Shown here: positions 6,893 through 15,124 of the stretch, in pieces | Layout: each line of letters opens with the position of its first letter | Numbering within the stretch: position 1 is the first letter of the stretch | Source: Granulicella sp. | GTDB taxonomy: Bacteria > Acidobacteriota > Terriglobia > Terriglobales > Acidobacteriaceae | Assembly (NCBI GenBank): GCA_003132145.1 | Contig: PKWU01000076.1 | Span: 1 to 64,000, forward strand | Length of the DNA: 64,000 bases | Direction: 5' to 3' | Notes under the pieces: model-generated | What the model saw: only the letters and a program-made list of their open reading frames with translations | Told to the model about the DNA's origin: nothing | The model's database searches: none | Position numbers and translations under genes: made by a program

Positions 6893-8884
6893 TCATTGTG
6901 ACAGCTTCTTCAGACTGGCTTCCAGATCGGCAATGATGCCAGCGCCGACATCCGGTTCCAACTTCCTTGCCGCCTCCAAAGCAGCCATCAATGCCGTGCG
7001 GGCCTCGTCTCTCTTGCCGAGCTGCGCGGCGATATCGCCAAGCGCTCTCTGGGCTTTGACGCCTTGCGGATTGAGCGCGGCGGCCTCGCGGGCCATCGCC
7101 AAAGCCTCGTCGGGTTTGTGCGCGCTCATCAATTCGTATGCGCGCTGCACACGGCCGTAGGCAGCGATTTGGTTGACGCGGAATGTGCCGTGGTAAACCA
7201 GAACGCTGTCGTCGATCATCTCGTCAGGCGGGTCCTGTTGAAAGATGGTGTAGGGATTCAAGCGGCTGCTGATAAACTCGCTGCCCATCAAGTCTCCGGC
7301 GCTGAGCACAACATTTCCGCTGATCACCGGCGGAACCAGATCGGCGCCGCCCAGCCATCCAGTATCCTCATTGGGCAGCACATGGCAGTGAATGCCGTAG
7401 ACAGTGGGATTGATGACCGGAGAAGCGAAGTAGGCAAACCAGCACTCCTCGCCGGGGTGCCGGTCCTGCCACTCCTTGACCTGGTAGAGCTGCTGGCCCC
7501 AGTCCTCATTCGAGTCGCTGAGCAGCTTGTAGACATTCTTCGGTCCGCCCCAGGCCTCGTTGGCGTAGGCCATATCGTTGGGAAAGACGGTGAGCGCGGA
7601 GGCGATGTGGGCCACGATCAGCGCCGCGCCAATGGCTGCCCAGCGGCGGCTGCGCGCGGCCAGAGCGGTGATGCCCGCAGCGGCCATAATCGCGGAGATT
7701 GCATAGAGCGGCAGGATGTGGCGCGCGCCAATGTTCATTCCTGAGAGCATGGTGACGGCTAGATAAACCATTCCGGGCACGATCAGGAAGGCCACTTCGC
7801 GGCCCTTGCGCAAACGGCGGGAGACGATGGCAAAGGCCGTCAGTGCGAGCATCAACAGCAGTCCCAGCGTGGTTTTGATAAGGATCACAGCAGGAAAGTA
7901 CCACCATACGCTGTGCGCATAATTCTTACCGAGAACAAACGTGGGGCACCACTGAGCCACCATCTTCACATCTACCAGTCCCATCAGATACGACTCCGGC
8001 AGCAGATGCAGATGAGCGAGGGCCATCACCGCCATGGAATTGAAGTGGCTCAAGCTCCGGGTATAGTCGGCCAGTGAGGTGCTGAGTACAAGGCCCGCTG
8101 GCCGCGCAGCATAGCGGAAGCCGTAAAAGGCCCAGAGTACCGTAACGCCGATGACGACGATGACTGCAAAAGCTCCGCTCAGCCGAAGAGCAAGACGAAC
8201 TCTGCTTCCCTTGGGAGCAAAAACAATCTCCCCGCCAATCAGCAGCAGCAGCATGGGCGCCAGCAGAATTCCCGAATGCTTGGTGGCCAGCAACAGGCCG
8301 GCTGCAAGGCCCGCCAGCAGCAGGCGAAGCAGCGAAGGCTTCGTGATGTAGCGATAGAAGGCGTAGATGCTGGCCAGAAAGAAGAGCGTGAGGCCCATGT
8401 CGGTGGTGACCAGCGCGGAGTGAGCCAGAAGATTGGGATCAAAGACAGCCAGAGTGAGTGCGATGAGCGCGGCGGGCGTGCCGAACCACTCGCGCGCGGC
8501 AAAAAAGACCACCAGCGATAGGCCCAGCATCAATATCCCGGCGGCGAGCCTCATGCGGAAGACCAGCCGCTGGCTTGCGCCGTCATTGCGGGCTAGCCAA
8601 TCGCGCCCGTCCAGGTAGGCCTCAGCTTTGAATTCCCTGCCCCGCAGCGGCGGAATCCAGAGCTTCTCTCCCAGTAAAGGAAGCGTGGCCAGCAGCTTGA
8701 CCAGCGGCGGATGCTCGGGATTAAGGCCGTAGTCGCCGGTCTTCCACATCATGTAGCCGGCGAACATATGGTCGTCTTCGTCCCAGGTGAGCGACTCGCG
8801 ATGAATGATGAAAACAACTTGAGCTGACTGGATGGCGAGCAGCGCAATTACCGCGAGCGATACCCATCGCTTTGCAATCCTCAT
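6893..8884 (-). CDS. Membrane glycosyltransferase (ArnT/PMT-like, GT39-type) with C-terminal TPR
   Basis: This 663-residue integral membrane protein begins with a signal-anchor. Its first loop carries LTWDEDDHMFAGYMMWKTGDYG and NPEHPPLVKLLATLPLL; the WDE and HPPL motifs are typical of GT39/GT83 enzymes that use polyprenyl-phosphate sugars. About ten membrane helices follow up to about residue 450. A soluble periplasmic region contains DSNEDWGQQLYQVKEW, and the C-terminus (about 585-655) has tetratricopeptide-like repeats (ALAMAREAAALNPQGVKAQRALGDIAAQLGKR). The chosen ATG at 8884 has AGGAGA 6 nt upstream; 16 extra in-frame residues upstream have no ribosome site. The sugar and the acceptor are unknown. 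Confidence 0.8.
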   Translation of the reverse strand: MRIAKRWVSLAVIALLAIQSAQVVFIIHRESLTWDEDDHMFAGYMMWKTGDYGLNPEHPPLVKLLATLPLLGEKLWIPPLRGREFKAEAYLDGRDWLARNDGASQRLVFRMRLAAGILMLGLSLVVFFAAREWFGTPAALIALTLAVFDPNLLAHSALVTTDMGLTLFFLASIYAFYRYITKPSLLRLLLAGLAAGLLLATKHSGILLAPMLLLLIGGEIVFAPKGSRVRLALRLSGAFAVIVVIGVTVLWAFYGFRYAARPAGLVLSTSLADYTRSLSHFNSMAVMALAHLHLLPESYLMGLVDVKMVAQWCPTFVLGKNYAHSVWWYFPAVILIKTTLGLLLMLALTAFAIVSRRLRKGREVAFLIVPGMVYLAVTMLSGMNIGARHILPLYAISAIMAAAGITALAARSRRWAAIGAALIVAHIASALTVFPNDMAYANEAWGGPKNVYKLLSDSNEDWGQQLYQVKEWQDRHPGEECWFAYFASPVINPTVYGIHCHVLPNEDTGWLGGADLVPPVISGNVVLSAGDLMGSEFISSRLNPYTIFQQDPPDEMIDDSVLVYHGTFRVNQIAAYGRVQRAYELMSAHKPDEALAMAREAAALNPQGVKAQRALGDIAAQLGKRDEARTALMAALEAARKLEPDVGAGIIADLEASLKKLSQ

Positions 8885-8974
8885 TGCGGTCTCCTGTGAT
8901 GAGCGACAATTATAACTTCCGACCGACGACAATCAGAGCATTTTAGCCAATGGTCAGCAATTCTAAGTGGAAGC

Positions 8975-9219
8975 AAGATTTCAAGAGCGTAGGGCGGGCC
9001 ACCAGCCGGTAGACCCACTCATCCTCACCCCACCAGCGAAGCTGGCGGGGACCCCGATCGCATAAGACAAAAGCGCGAAGGATGGGGCACCCGTCGCCTA
9101 CACCCCCACCTTAGCCGCGATGAGACTGCGGCGAAGATGGGGCACCCACTTTTTATGGGGGCACCCACTTTTTGTGAGGGATCAAGATTTCAAAAAACTT
9201 AGGGTGGAGTACCAGCGCC
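8975..9219. repeat. Dispersed intergenic repeat cluster (GATGGGGCACCC type)
   Basis: The gap between the glycosyltransferase and cyclophilin genes holds three GGGGCACCC units (about 9083, 9138, 9159), two followed by ACTTTTT. It also holds a hairpin CCACCAGC-GAA-GCTGGCGG near 9032 and two divergent copies of CAAGATTTCAA..TAGGG (about 8979 and 9183). Related GTGGGGCAC motifs occur at about 6846 and, inverted, at about 22702. Confidence 0.55.
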
Positions 9220-9289
9220 GATGTTGCCGCGCTGGCGGTTGTGGGTTAGCCTATGCTCTGTGGCATCTACAGGAACCTCACGCAACGGG

Positions 9290-10198
9290 ATGACGCGACG
9301 CAGCTTGTTTTTCGCGCTGCCACTCGCACTGGTCGCGCGGCATCTTGCACTGATCGCTGCGCTCGCGTTTGCGATGGCTGGCTTCCCTGCCCGCGCGCAA
9401 TCCGCGCAGCCAACCACGGCACAATCCGCGACGCCGGCCGCTTCAGCACAATCCATGCCGCCAGCCGCTGGGCAATCCTCCGCTTCTGCTGGTGCGCAAT
9501 CCTCGACTGCTGCTGCTGGGCAGTCCGCGCAAGCCGCGCCGCCAGCTTCCTCCGCCGACCTGCCGGATGCGCCTGGCGTTGCCGCGGCGGCCAAACCTGA
9601 GCCGGTTCCCAGCGGGCCGACGATTATCATCGACAGCACGATGGGACGGCTGACCTGCAAGACATTCGACCGGCAGGCGCCCAACGCGGTGGCGAACTTT
9701 ATCGGGCTGGCCGGGGGCACGAAGGACTGGACCATCAACGCCACCCACGCCAAACAGCACGGCAAGCGTTTCTACGACGGGCTGACCTTTCACCGCGTGA
9801 TTCCGGGGTTCATGATCCAGGGGGGCGACCCGGTGGGCGACGGGACGGGCGATCCCGGCTACTACTTTGCCGACGAGATCACGCCGGAGCTGACTTTTTC
9901 CGTACCCGGGCGGCTGGCCATGGCCAACACTGGCCCCAACACCAACGGCAGCCAGTTCTTCATTACCGAGGACGCCGTCGCCGAGCTGAACGGCAAATAC
10001 ACCATCTTCGGGCAGTGCGACACGCACACTGCGCTGCTGGCCGCGTCCATCGCACGCGTTGCGCGCGACGCGAACGACAAACCCCTCACCCCGGTCGTCA
10101 TCGGGCGGGTCACGATCGTGCGCGAGGGCGAGGCGATGCCTCCGCTTCCCGCGCTTCCGCCTTCAACCAGCAACCAGCAACCTGCATCCAACAACTGA
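9290..10198 (+). CDS. Exported cyclophilin-type peptidyl-prolyl cis-trans isomerase
   Basis: The 302-residue protein has a signal peptide (MTRRSLFFAL through AGFPARAQ, about 1-38) and a roughly 60-residue low-complexity linker rich in A, Q and S. A cyclophilin domain follows from about 108, with FYDGLTFHRVIPGFMIQGGD, GTGDPGYYFADE and NTGPNTNGSQFFIT, which contain the active-site Arg and the Gln-Phe-Phe core. It should catalyse proline isomerisation during folding of exported proteins. ATG 9290 begins a normal signal peptide; 23 further in-frame residues upstream are not signal-like. A cytosolic paralogue follows after 18 bp, so the two are probably co-transcribed. The last codons fall in a CAACCAG-type repeat also seen near thiG. 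Confidence 0.93.
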   Translation: MTRRSLFFALPLALVARHLALIAALAFAMAGFPARAQSAQPTTAQSATPAASAQSMPPAAGQSSASAGAQSSTAAAGQSAQAAPPASSADLPDAPGVAAAAKPEPVPSGPTIIIDSTMGRLTCKTFDRQAPNAVANFIGLAGGTKDWTINATHAKQHGKRFYDGLTFHRVIPGFMIQGGDPVGDGTGDPGYYFADEITPELTFSVPGRLAMANTGPNTNGSQFFITEDAVAELNGKYTIFGQCDTHTALLAASIARVARDANDKPLTPVVIGRVTIVREGEAMPPLPALPPSTSNQQPASNN

Positions 10199-10216
10199 CC
10201 ACTGGAGTTCAAAAAA

Positions 10217-10738
10217 ATGCCAACCAAGCCCGGAACCTATGCCACCTTCAAGACCAGCGAAGGAACGATTGTCTGCAAGCTCTTTGAGAAGGAGGCGCCG
10301 GAGACGGTGGCCAACTTCATCGGCCTGGCCGAGGGGACCAAGGAGTGGGCGAGCCGCTCCAAGAAGGGGCCCAAGCTGTACGACGGAACCGTCTTCCACC
10401 GCGTGATTCCCAACTTCATGGTGCAGGCGGGCGACCCCGAGGGCACCGGCATGGGTGGCCCCGGCTACAAGTTCGGCGACGAGACCAAGGGATCGCCGCA
10501 CGGCTTCCAGCAGCCGGGCAAGCTGGCCATGGCCAACTCCGGGCCGAACACCAACGGCAGCCAGTTCTTCATCACCGTGGCCGACACAAGCTGGCTGACG
10601 GGCAAACACACCATCTTCGGCGAGGTGGTGGAGGGCTACGCGATCGTGGAGAAGATCTCGCTGCTGCCGACCGCCAGCCAGGACCGGCCCAAGACGCCCG
10701 TGGTGCTGGAGACGGTCATAATCGAGCGCATCGCGTAG
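10217..10738 (+). CDS. Cytosolic cyclophilin-type peptidyl-prolyl isomerase
   Basis: The 173-residue single-domain cyclophilin has no signal peptide. Motifs are YDGTVFHRVIPNFMVQAGD, GTGMGGPGYKFGDE and ANSGPNTNGSQFFITVADTS, with the catalytic Arg in FHRVI. The TKEWASRSKKGPKL insert corresponds to that of bacterial PpiB-like enzymes. It follows the exported paralogue by 18 bp and ends just before a strong hairpin terminator. Confidence 0.94.
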   Translation: MPTKPGTYATFKTSEGTIVCKLFEKEAPETVANFIGLAEGTKEWASRSKKGPKLYDGTVFHRVIPNFMVQAGDPEGTGMGGPGYKFGDETKGSPHGFQQPGKLAMANSGPNTNGSQFFITVADTSWLTGKHTIFGEVVEGYAIVEKISLLPTASQDRPKTPVVLETVIIERIA

Positions 10739-10756
10739 TTATTTCTGTGCGAGAAG

Positions 10757-10790
10757 AAGGCCCGCTCACGTCGAGCGGGCCTTTCTGTCT
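10757..10790 (+). terminator. Intrinsic terminator after the cyclophilin pair
   Basis: The perfect 11-bp inverted repeat AAGGCCCGCTC-ACGTC-GAGCGGGCCTT is followed by TCTGTCT. It lies 18 bp after the stop of the second cyclophilin gene and, being symmetrical, may also serve the convergent universal stress gene. Confidence 0.85.
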
Positions 10791-10862
10791 GATCGATCGA
10801 ACCGGTGTGGATCGGAGTCAGGCGCTTTGCTTGAGTCGCCACGGTTCCCGCGCATGGGCGGG

Positions 10863-11300
10863 TCAGTTCCCTGCCGGGGTGCGGATGATCTGGACGGAGC
10901 ATTTGGCGTGGCGGGCGACGAACTCGGCCACGCTTCCCAGCAGGAAGCGCTGAATGCCGCGCATGCCGTGCGAGCCGAGGACGATGAGATCGGCGCGCCA
11001 CTCGGATGCGCAGTCGAGGATGCGCTCGCGGACGTCTCCAACCTCGACGGCGGTCTCAGCCTTGAATCCCGCGGCGCGGAGTTGCCCGGCGATGCGATCG
11101 ACCAGCTCGTGGGCCAACTGCTTCAGGTCTGCCAGCTCGGGCGCGTAGCCTGCGGCCATCTCCGGCGGCGCGGAGAGCCCCAACGGCTGCAAGACATGCA
11201 GAACCAGCACATCGGTGTTCTCGGCGCGAAACTGCGCGACAAACGCGCGGGCAATCTCAGCCGCGAACTTCGAGTCGTCGATTCCCATCAGGACCTTCAT
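10863..11300 (-). CDS. Universal stress protein (UspA family)
   Basis: This 145-residue single-domain Usp has the N-terminal strand KVLMGIDDS and the ATP-binding signature G-x2-G-x9-G-S as [15 protein letters not shown] near 109-123. ATP-binding Usp proteins act in stress survival through nucleotide-dependent interactions. The gene stands alone, convergent with the cyclophilin pair. The 329 bp upstream (11301-11629) hold nothing recognisable beyond a small TTTTTCTTGAGGAAAAA inverted repeat near 11567. Confidence 0.9.
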   Translation of the reverse strand: MKVLMGIDDSKFAAEIARAFVAQFRAENTDVLVLHVLQPLGLSAPPEMAAGYAPELADLKQLAHELVDRIAGQLRAAGFKAETAVEVGDVRERILDCASEWRADLIVLGSHGMRGIQRFLLGSVAEFVARHAKCSVQIIRTPAGN

Positions 11301-11629
11301 GGCTCCGCCTCCATAAGCTACCTCAAGAGATACACCGTATCAGACGCGCGCTGGGCGGTTCCAGTTGTGGCTGGGTTGCGAGATTGCCTTAGAGCGAGGC
11401 GGACTGGCAAAAGCTGCGGAGGAGGTGCGTCTGCGCGGCACAGGTTGAACCCCGCCGCACTCAGGAATCGAAGCGTGGCGAGGGCTGTGGGTGAGACGGA
11501 GCGGGACCTGAGAGGCTAGAGCAGAACCAGAGTAACAGTGCCCAAGCGAAGGGCATCAATGGTGGCTTTTTCTTGAGGAAAAAGCCACTCGGAGGGATTG
11601 CCCCCGGGGTATACCTACTCTGGTTCCGC

Positions 11630-11974
11630 TCAGGCGGCGGTGCGTTCCGGCCATAGTTTGTGCAAGAAGAGCTTGAGGCCAGTGCGGGCCGGAGCGACCT
11701 CGCGGCACTCGACGAAGACCTCGCGGCTGAGCCGCATCAGGACCTGCACGGCTTCCACGTCGCTGGGCGAGAGCTCGCCGGAGTTGCGGTAGACCCGCGA
11801 ATCGTAGACGTACTCGATGGCGTGACCGAGCGACTCCAGGGCGTGGCCCTGGACCATCGAAGGCCGGCGGTGAATTGCCTGGCTGGAGGACCGATCGCGC
11901 CGCGAGGCGGACTGCTCGGGCATTGTGTGGACAAGAATTTTTGCGTATGGGCTAGTCGACGGAGCGGTGGACAT
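11630..11974 (-). CDS. Small conserved-looking protein of unknown function
   Basis: The 114-residue soluble protein has a polar, probably disordered N-terminus (1-45) and a helical C-terminal part, ALESLGHAIEYVYDSR and SDVEAVQVLMRLSREVFVE. The composition is that of a real protein, and GAGGTG lies 6 nt before the ATG at 11974. No domain was recognised. It stands alone between the usp and thiD genes. Confidence 0.6.
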   Translation of the reverse strand: MSTAPSTSPYAKILVHTMPEQSASRRDRSSSQAIHRRPSMVQGHALESLGHAIEYVYDSRVYRNSGELSPSDVEAVQVLMRLSREVFVECREVAPARTGLKLFLHKLWPERTAA

Positions 11975-12094
11975 AGAAGCACCTCGCTACAGGACTTCTA
12001 TCGGCAGCTACGCTGCCGGACTTTAGAGCCAGTCGTCAATTTTTTTGAGGAGAAGAGGATGGGCAAGCAATGAGGAGGCGATACGGCACTCATG

Positions 12095-12940
12095 CTATTC
12101 ACCTGATGGTTTATATAATCCCCACAAGTGGTTCATAGGGCCGGTGCCTGTTCCTATCTGAACGGCGGAGCGGAGTGCATTGGCGACATAGAGCTTGGCG
12201 GCCTGGGCGGCCTGGCGCGGCGCGTCGCCCAAAACCAGCCGACTGAGGAATGCGCTGGAGAGCGCGCAGCCGGTGCCGTGGGTCGAGCGGGTGACGACGC
12301 GTTCGCCCGGCAGCCAGAGTCCCTGGCCGGTGGGCAGCAGCAGATAGTCGTCGGGCGGGTCGAGATGGCCCCCGGTGGCGAAGACGCCCAGGCGATGGCC
12401 GTCCGGGCTGATTGCGGTGCGGGACTGCAGGGCGCGGCAGGCGCGGGGCAGATCGTCGCGGGTTGCGACCACGACTCCGGAGAGAACGGCAAGCTCGGCC
12501 AGGTTCGGGGTGATCCAGTCGACCTGGGGAAGCAGGCGGTCGCGCACGAGCGTCACAGCGGCTGGTTCGAGCAGTTCCCTGCCTGAAGTGGAACGCAGGA
12601 CAGGATCGAGAACGACGGGGAACCAGCCCTCGGACCGATGCCAATGTTTCAGTTGATGTTTTTCCAGATAATCGCAGATTATAAATGCGTTATCTTCCGT
12701 TGCCAGCATTCCTATTTTGATTCCAGCGGGAGGCAGGTCCTGCTCCAGGCAATCGAGCGTGGCACGGAGGACGGCGGGGGATGTGGGGTGGGTGGAACGG
12801 ACACCCAGGGTGGATTGCACGGTGAGCGCGGTGATGCATGCGGTGCCGAAGAGCGAGTGGGCGGCGAAGACCATCAGGTCGGCGGTGACTCCTGCTCCGG
12901 AGGAAGGATCGAAGCCGGCGATGGTGAGGACGGTTTGCAT
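12095..12940 (-). CDS. thiD: Hydroxymethylpyrimidine/phosphomethylpyrimidine kinase ThiD
   Basis: The 281-residue ribokinase-fold enzyme phosphorylates HMP and HMP-P for thiamine synthesis. Motifs are TIAGFDPSSGAGVTADL at the N-terminus, ALTVQSTLGV, the kinase motif TPNLAELAVLSG, and STHGTGCALSSAFLS, which holds the anion-hole GTGC and is typical of ThiD. Length is normal for the family. ATG 12940 begins at MQTVLTIAG; 25 extra in-frame residues upstream are not conserved-looking. It is separate from thiS (6 kb) and thiG (17 kb). Confidence 0.93.
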   Translation of the reverse strand: MQTVLTIAGFDPSSGAGVTADLMVFAAHSLFGTACITALTVQSTLGVRSTHPTSPAVLRATLDCLEQDLPPAGIKIGMLATEDNAFIICDYLEKHQLKHWHRSEGWFPVVLDPVLRSTSGRELLEPAAVTLVRDRLLPQVDWITPNLAELAVLSGVVVATRDDLPRACRALQSRTAISPDGHRLGVFATGGHLDPPDDYLLLPTGQGLWLPGERVVTRSTHGTGCALSSAFLSRLVLGDAPRQAAQAAKLYVANALRSAVQIGTGTGPMNHLWGLYKPSGE

Positions 12941-13149
12941 GGTCGGCGGAGAGGGAAAATGGCCAAAAGCTGCATTTTTGAAAAAAATGTCGAATTTCCG
13001 GCAAACAGGCAGCAAGCAGTCCGCATCTAAGGTTTCTGCGCCAAAAATGCTAACTTTGGGGCAGTTTCACGGGCTGCGACCGCACATCTCCTATATCACA
13101 GAAGGAGTGGTTCGGCAAGTCCTGACACCCAATAAACGCTTACAGATGA

Positions 13150-13178
13150 TTGACTTGAGTTGTTCCGTCAAAGACAAT
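13150..13178 (+). promoter_or_regulatory. Sigma-70-type promoter for rlpA
   Basis: TTGACT and GACAAT are separated by 17 bp, ending 18 bp before the rlpA ATG at 13197. The leader would therefore be very short. This is sequence inspection only. Confidence 0.5.
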
Positions 13179-13196
13179 AACAGATAGAGCGTGCCA

Positions 13197-13721
13197 ATGA
13201 AAAGGACTTTTTTTAGAACTGCATCAACAGGGACAGCCCGTCGGTTTGGGGCTGGCGTCCTGCTGATGGGCCTGGCGCTCAGCGCCTCGGCCAAGGACGG
13301 TTCCCTTTCGGGCACCGCCCCTCCTGCCCCGGCAATGAAGGCGAAGCCAGGCGCGAAGGCGAAGCACTGGTTCCAGGTCGGCGTGGCGTCATGGTACGGG
13401 ACGAAGTTCCAGGGACGCAAGACGGCCGGGGGCGAGCCCTTTGATATGAATAAGATGACGTGCGCTCACCGCAGCCTTCCCCTGGGCACATGGCTGCGTG
13501 TGACCAACCTGAAGAACCACCGGACGGCCTACGTTCAGGTGAACGATCGCGGGCCTGTGTTGCAGGACCGGATCGTGGACCTGTCGTTTGCGGCGGCCCG
13601 GACGCTGGGTCTCTCCGGCGTCGGCCAGGTGAGGTTGGAGCCGGTGAGCAACAACGATCCCGCGATGGCGCTGGCAGTGGTTGCGCAGTTGCAGATCCCG
13701 GTGCTGCCGCCTGGACGCTGA
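13197..13721 (+). CDS. rlpA: RlpA-like septal ring lytic transglycosylase
   Basis: The 174-residue exported protein has a signal peptide (about 1-30, ending LALSASAKD) and a double-psi beta-barrel domain from about 58. Motifs are GVASWYGTKFQGRKTAGGE, MTCAHRSLPLGT, VTNLKNHR and VQVNDRGP, followed by DLSFAAARTLGL. The catalytic pair of RlpA enzymes is in the FxGRKTAxGE and VNDRGP regions. No C-terminal SPOR domain is present. GTG at 13191 in the same frame is an alternative start two codons earlier. A polypyrimidine tract (13757-13790) follows the gene. Confidence 0.9.
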   Translation: MKRTFFRTASTGTARRFGAGVLLMGLALSASAKDGSLSGTAPPAPAMKAKPGAKAKHWFQVGVASWYGTKFQGRKTAGGEPFDMNKMTCAHRSLPLGTWLRVTNLKNHRTAYVQVNDRGPVLQDRIVDLSFAAARTLGLSGVGQVRLEPVSNNDPAMALAVVAQLQIPVLPPGR

Positions 13722-13894
13722 GCCTGCCTGGCTTGCGATTTAGTGTTGCAGTTGATTTTTTCCCCTTCCCTCCCTCTCCCTCTCCCTGCGGTTAATCTGC
13801 CTGTAGGTTTGCAGAGGCGTCGGCGATTTCGCCGGCCATGCGCTGCCTGCGGTAAGGCAAGCGCAAGGGCGGAGAACAGGCAACGGCGGGGACT

Positions 13895-15124
13895 CTACTT
13901 CATGGGGATGGGAAAGAGGAGGCCGCCGTGGGTGGCAAGGCGGTTCTGGGCGCGCGGGAGATCGAGCGGGGATTGGGGGCCGAGGGTGCGGTTGTAGAGC
14001 TGGCCATAGTTGCCGACGGCGGAGATGACGCGCGTGGCCCATGCGTTGTCCAGGCCGAGGCGGGAGCCGATCTCGCGGGTCTGGCCGGTGAGGATTGCAA
14101 CGATGGGATCGGAATTGGCGGAGGAGGTGGTGAGAGAAGCAGATCCCTCCGCTGCGCTACGGGATGACACCAAAGGGGCGCTACGGGATGAGGACAAAGC
14201 TGAGGTGTGGGACGACAAAGATGGATCGCTGCGGGATGAGGACAAAATGTTTTGTTGGGTGAGGCCGTGGGCTTCGGCCTGGAGGAGGACTTCGAGGGTC
14301 CAGCGGACGATGGCGGCGAAGGCGGGGTCATTGGCGCGCGAGGCGGCGGCGAGCGGGTCGTCGGAGAGCTGGTCGGGGAGAAGCGCGTAGCGGGCGGCGA
14401 GCGGGCCGAAGGCGAGACGGGTGGTGACGAGGCGAGTGCGGTCTCCGGCCAGCGCGGAGCAGTTTCCTGTGACGAAGGCGGCTTCCATCTCGCCTTCTTC
14501 CTGAAAGGGAAATGGGAGAAACTTCATGTGTTGCTGCAAGAACCAGGCGCGCAGGGCGACTTCGACCTCGGTTTCGGCGAGGAAGCAGATTTTTTTGTTG
14601 GCGAGCTGACTCGCGCGGGTGAGGCGGGCGGAGAGCGGGACGAGGAGGCCGACGCCGTCGTAGAGAATGGGCGGGCTGAAGGCGAGGTCGGGCGCGGAGG
14701 CGTGGGTGAGGTCGAGGGTGAGGGTGGGGAGAAGATCGACCGCATCGGCGCGGAGGGCGGCCATGGCGGCGACGTCGTCGGGGTAGGTGGTGACGGCGAC
14801 GCGGGCTTCGGGGCCGAGGATGGCGACGGCGACGGCGCGGCAGAGGCCGGCGTCGAAGGCCTGGCGTGGGCCGTGGTCGTCGGTGGTGGAGTACTCCGGG
14901 GTTTCGATGTTGATGCCGCAGCGGAGGGTTTTGGTCTGGCGGATGTGGGCGAGGGTTTGGGCGGGGGCTACGGATGCTGAGAGTAGCAGCAGAAGAAAGA
15001 CCAGAGGCGCTAATTTTTTGGGGAGAAAGGTGCGGGCGGTTGTGGTGGGCCGGAGTCCATCGGGGTCCTTCGACTCGCTGCGCTCGCTCAGGATGACAGC
15101 GTTTGAATTTTGAACTGTCATCAT
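13895..15124 (-). CDS. Amino-acid ABC transporter substrate-binding protein (AapJ-like) with repeat insertions
   Basis: The 409-residue periplasmic binding-protein fold (SBP_bac_3) has TLRCGINIETPEYS, AFDAGLCRAVAVAILG, VDLLPTLTLDLTHAS and the tail DNAWATRVISAVGNYGQLYNR, typical of general L-amino-acid binding proteins. The signal peptide starts only at about residue 36 because codons 8-22 translate a REP-like repeat (VILSERSESKDP). A second low-complexity Ser-rich segment at about 293-330 is also repeat-derived and lies in the second lobe. The ATG overlaps the upstream phosphoesterase stop (ATGA), and no other start precedes the signal peptide. No permease or ATPase gene is nearby, so it is an orphan. 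Confidence 0.82.
   Translation of the reverse strand: MMTVQNSNAVILSERSESKDPDGLRPTTTARTFLPKKLAPLVFLLLLLSASVAPAQTLAHIRQTKTLRCGINIETPEYSTTDDHGPRQAFDAGLCRAVAVAILGPEARVAVTTYPDDVAAMAALRADAVDLLPTLTLDLTHASAPDLAFSPPILYDGVGLLVPLSARLTRASQLANKKICFLAETEVEVALRAWFLQQHMKFLPFPFQEEGEMEAAFVTGNCSALAGDRTRLVTTRLAFGPLAARYALLPDQLSDDPLAAASRANDPAFAAIVRWTLEVLLQAEAHGLTQQNILSSSRSDPSLSSHTSALSSSRSAPLVSSRSAAEGSASLTTSSANSDPIVAILTGQTREIGSRLGLDNAWATRVISAVGNYGQLYNRTLGPQSPLDLPRAQNRLATHGGLLFPIPMK
14137..14247. repeat. Tandem REP-like units inside the substrate-binding-protein gene
   Basis: Three to four degenerate units of GATCGCTGCGGGATGAGGACAA type (for example CGCTACGGGATGACACCAAA, CGCTACGGGATGAGGACAAA, CGCTGCGGGATGAGGACAAA) occupy 111 bp and keep the reading frame. 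They add about 37 Ser-rich residues absent from related proteins. Confidence 0.7.
15058..15100. repeat. REP-like element (SERSESKDP type) in the 5' end of a CDS
   Basis: GGGGTCCTTCGACTCGCTGC and the following GCTCGCTCAGGATGACAGCG form the dispersed repeat common in soil bacterial genomes. Here it supplies codons 8-22 of the binding-protein gene, ahead of the signal peptide. Confidence 0.75.
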
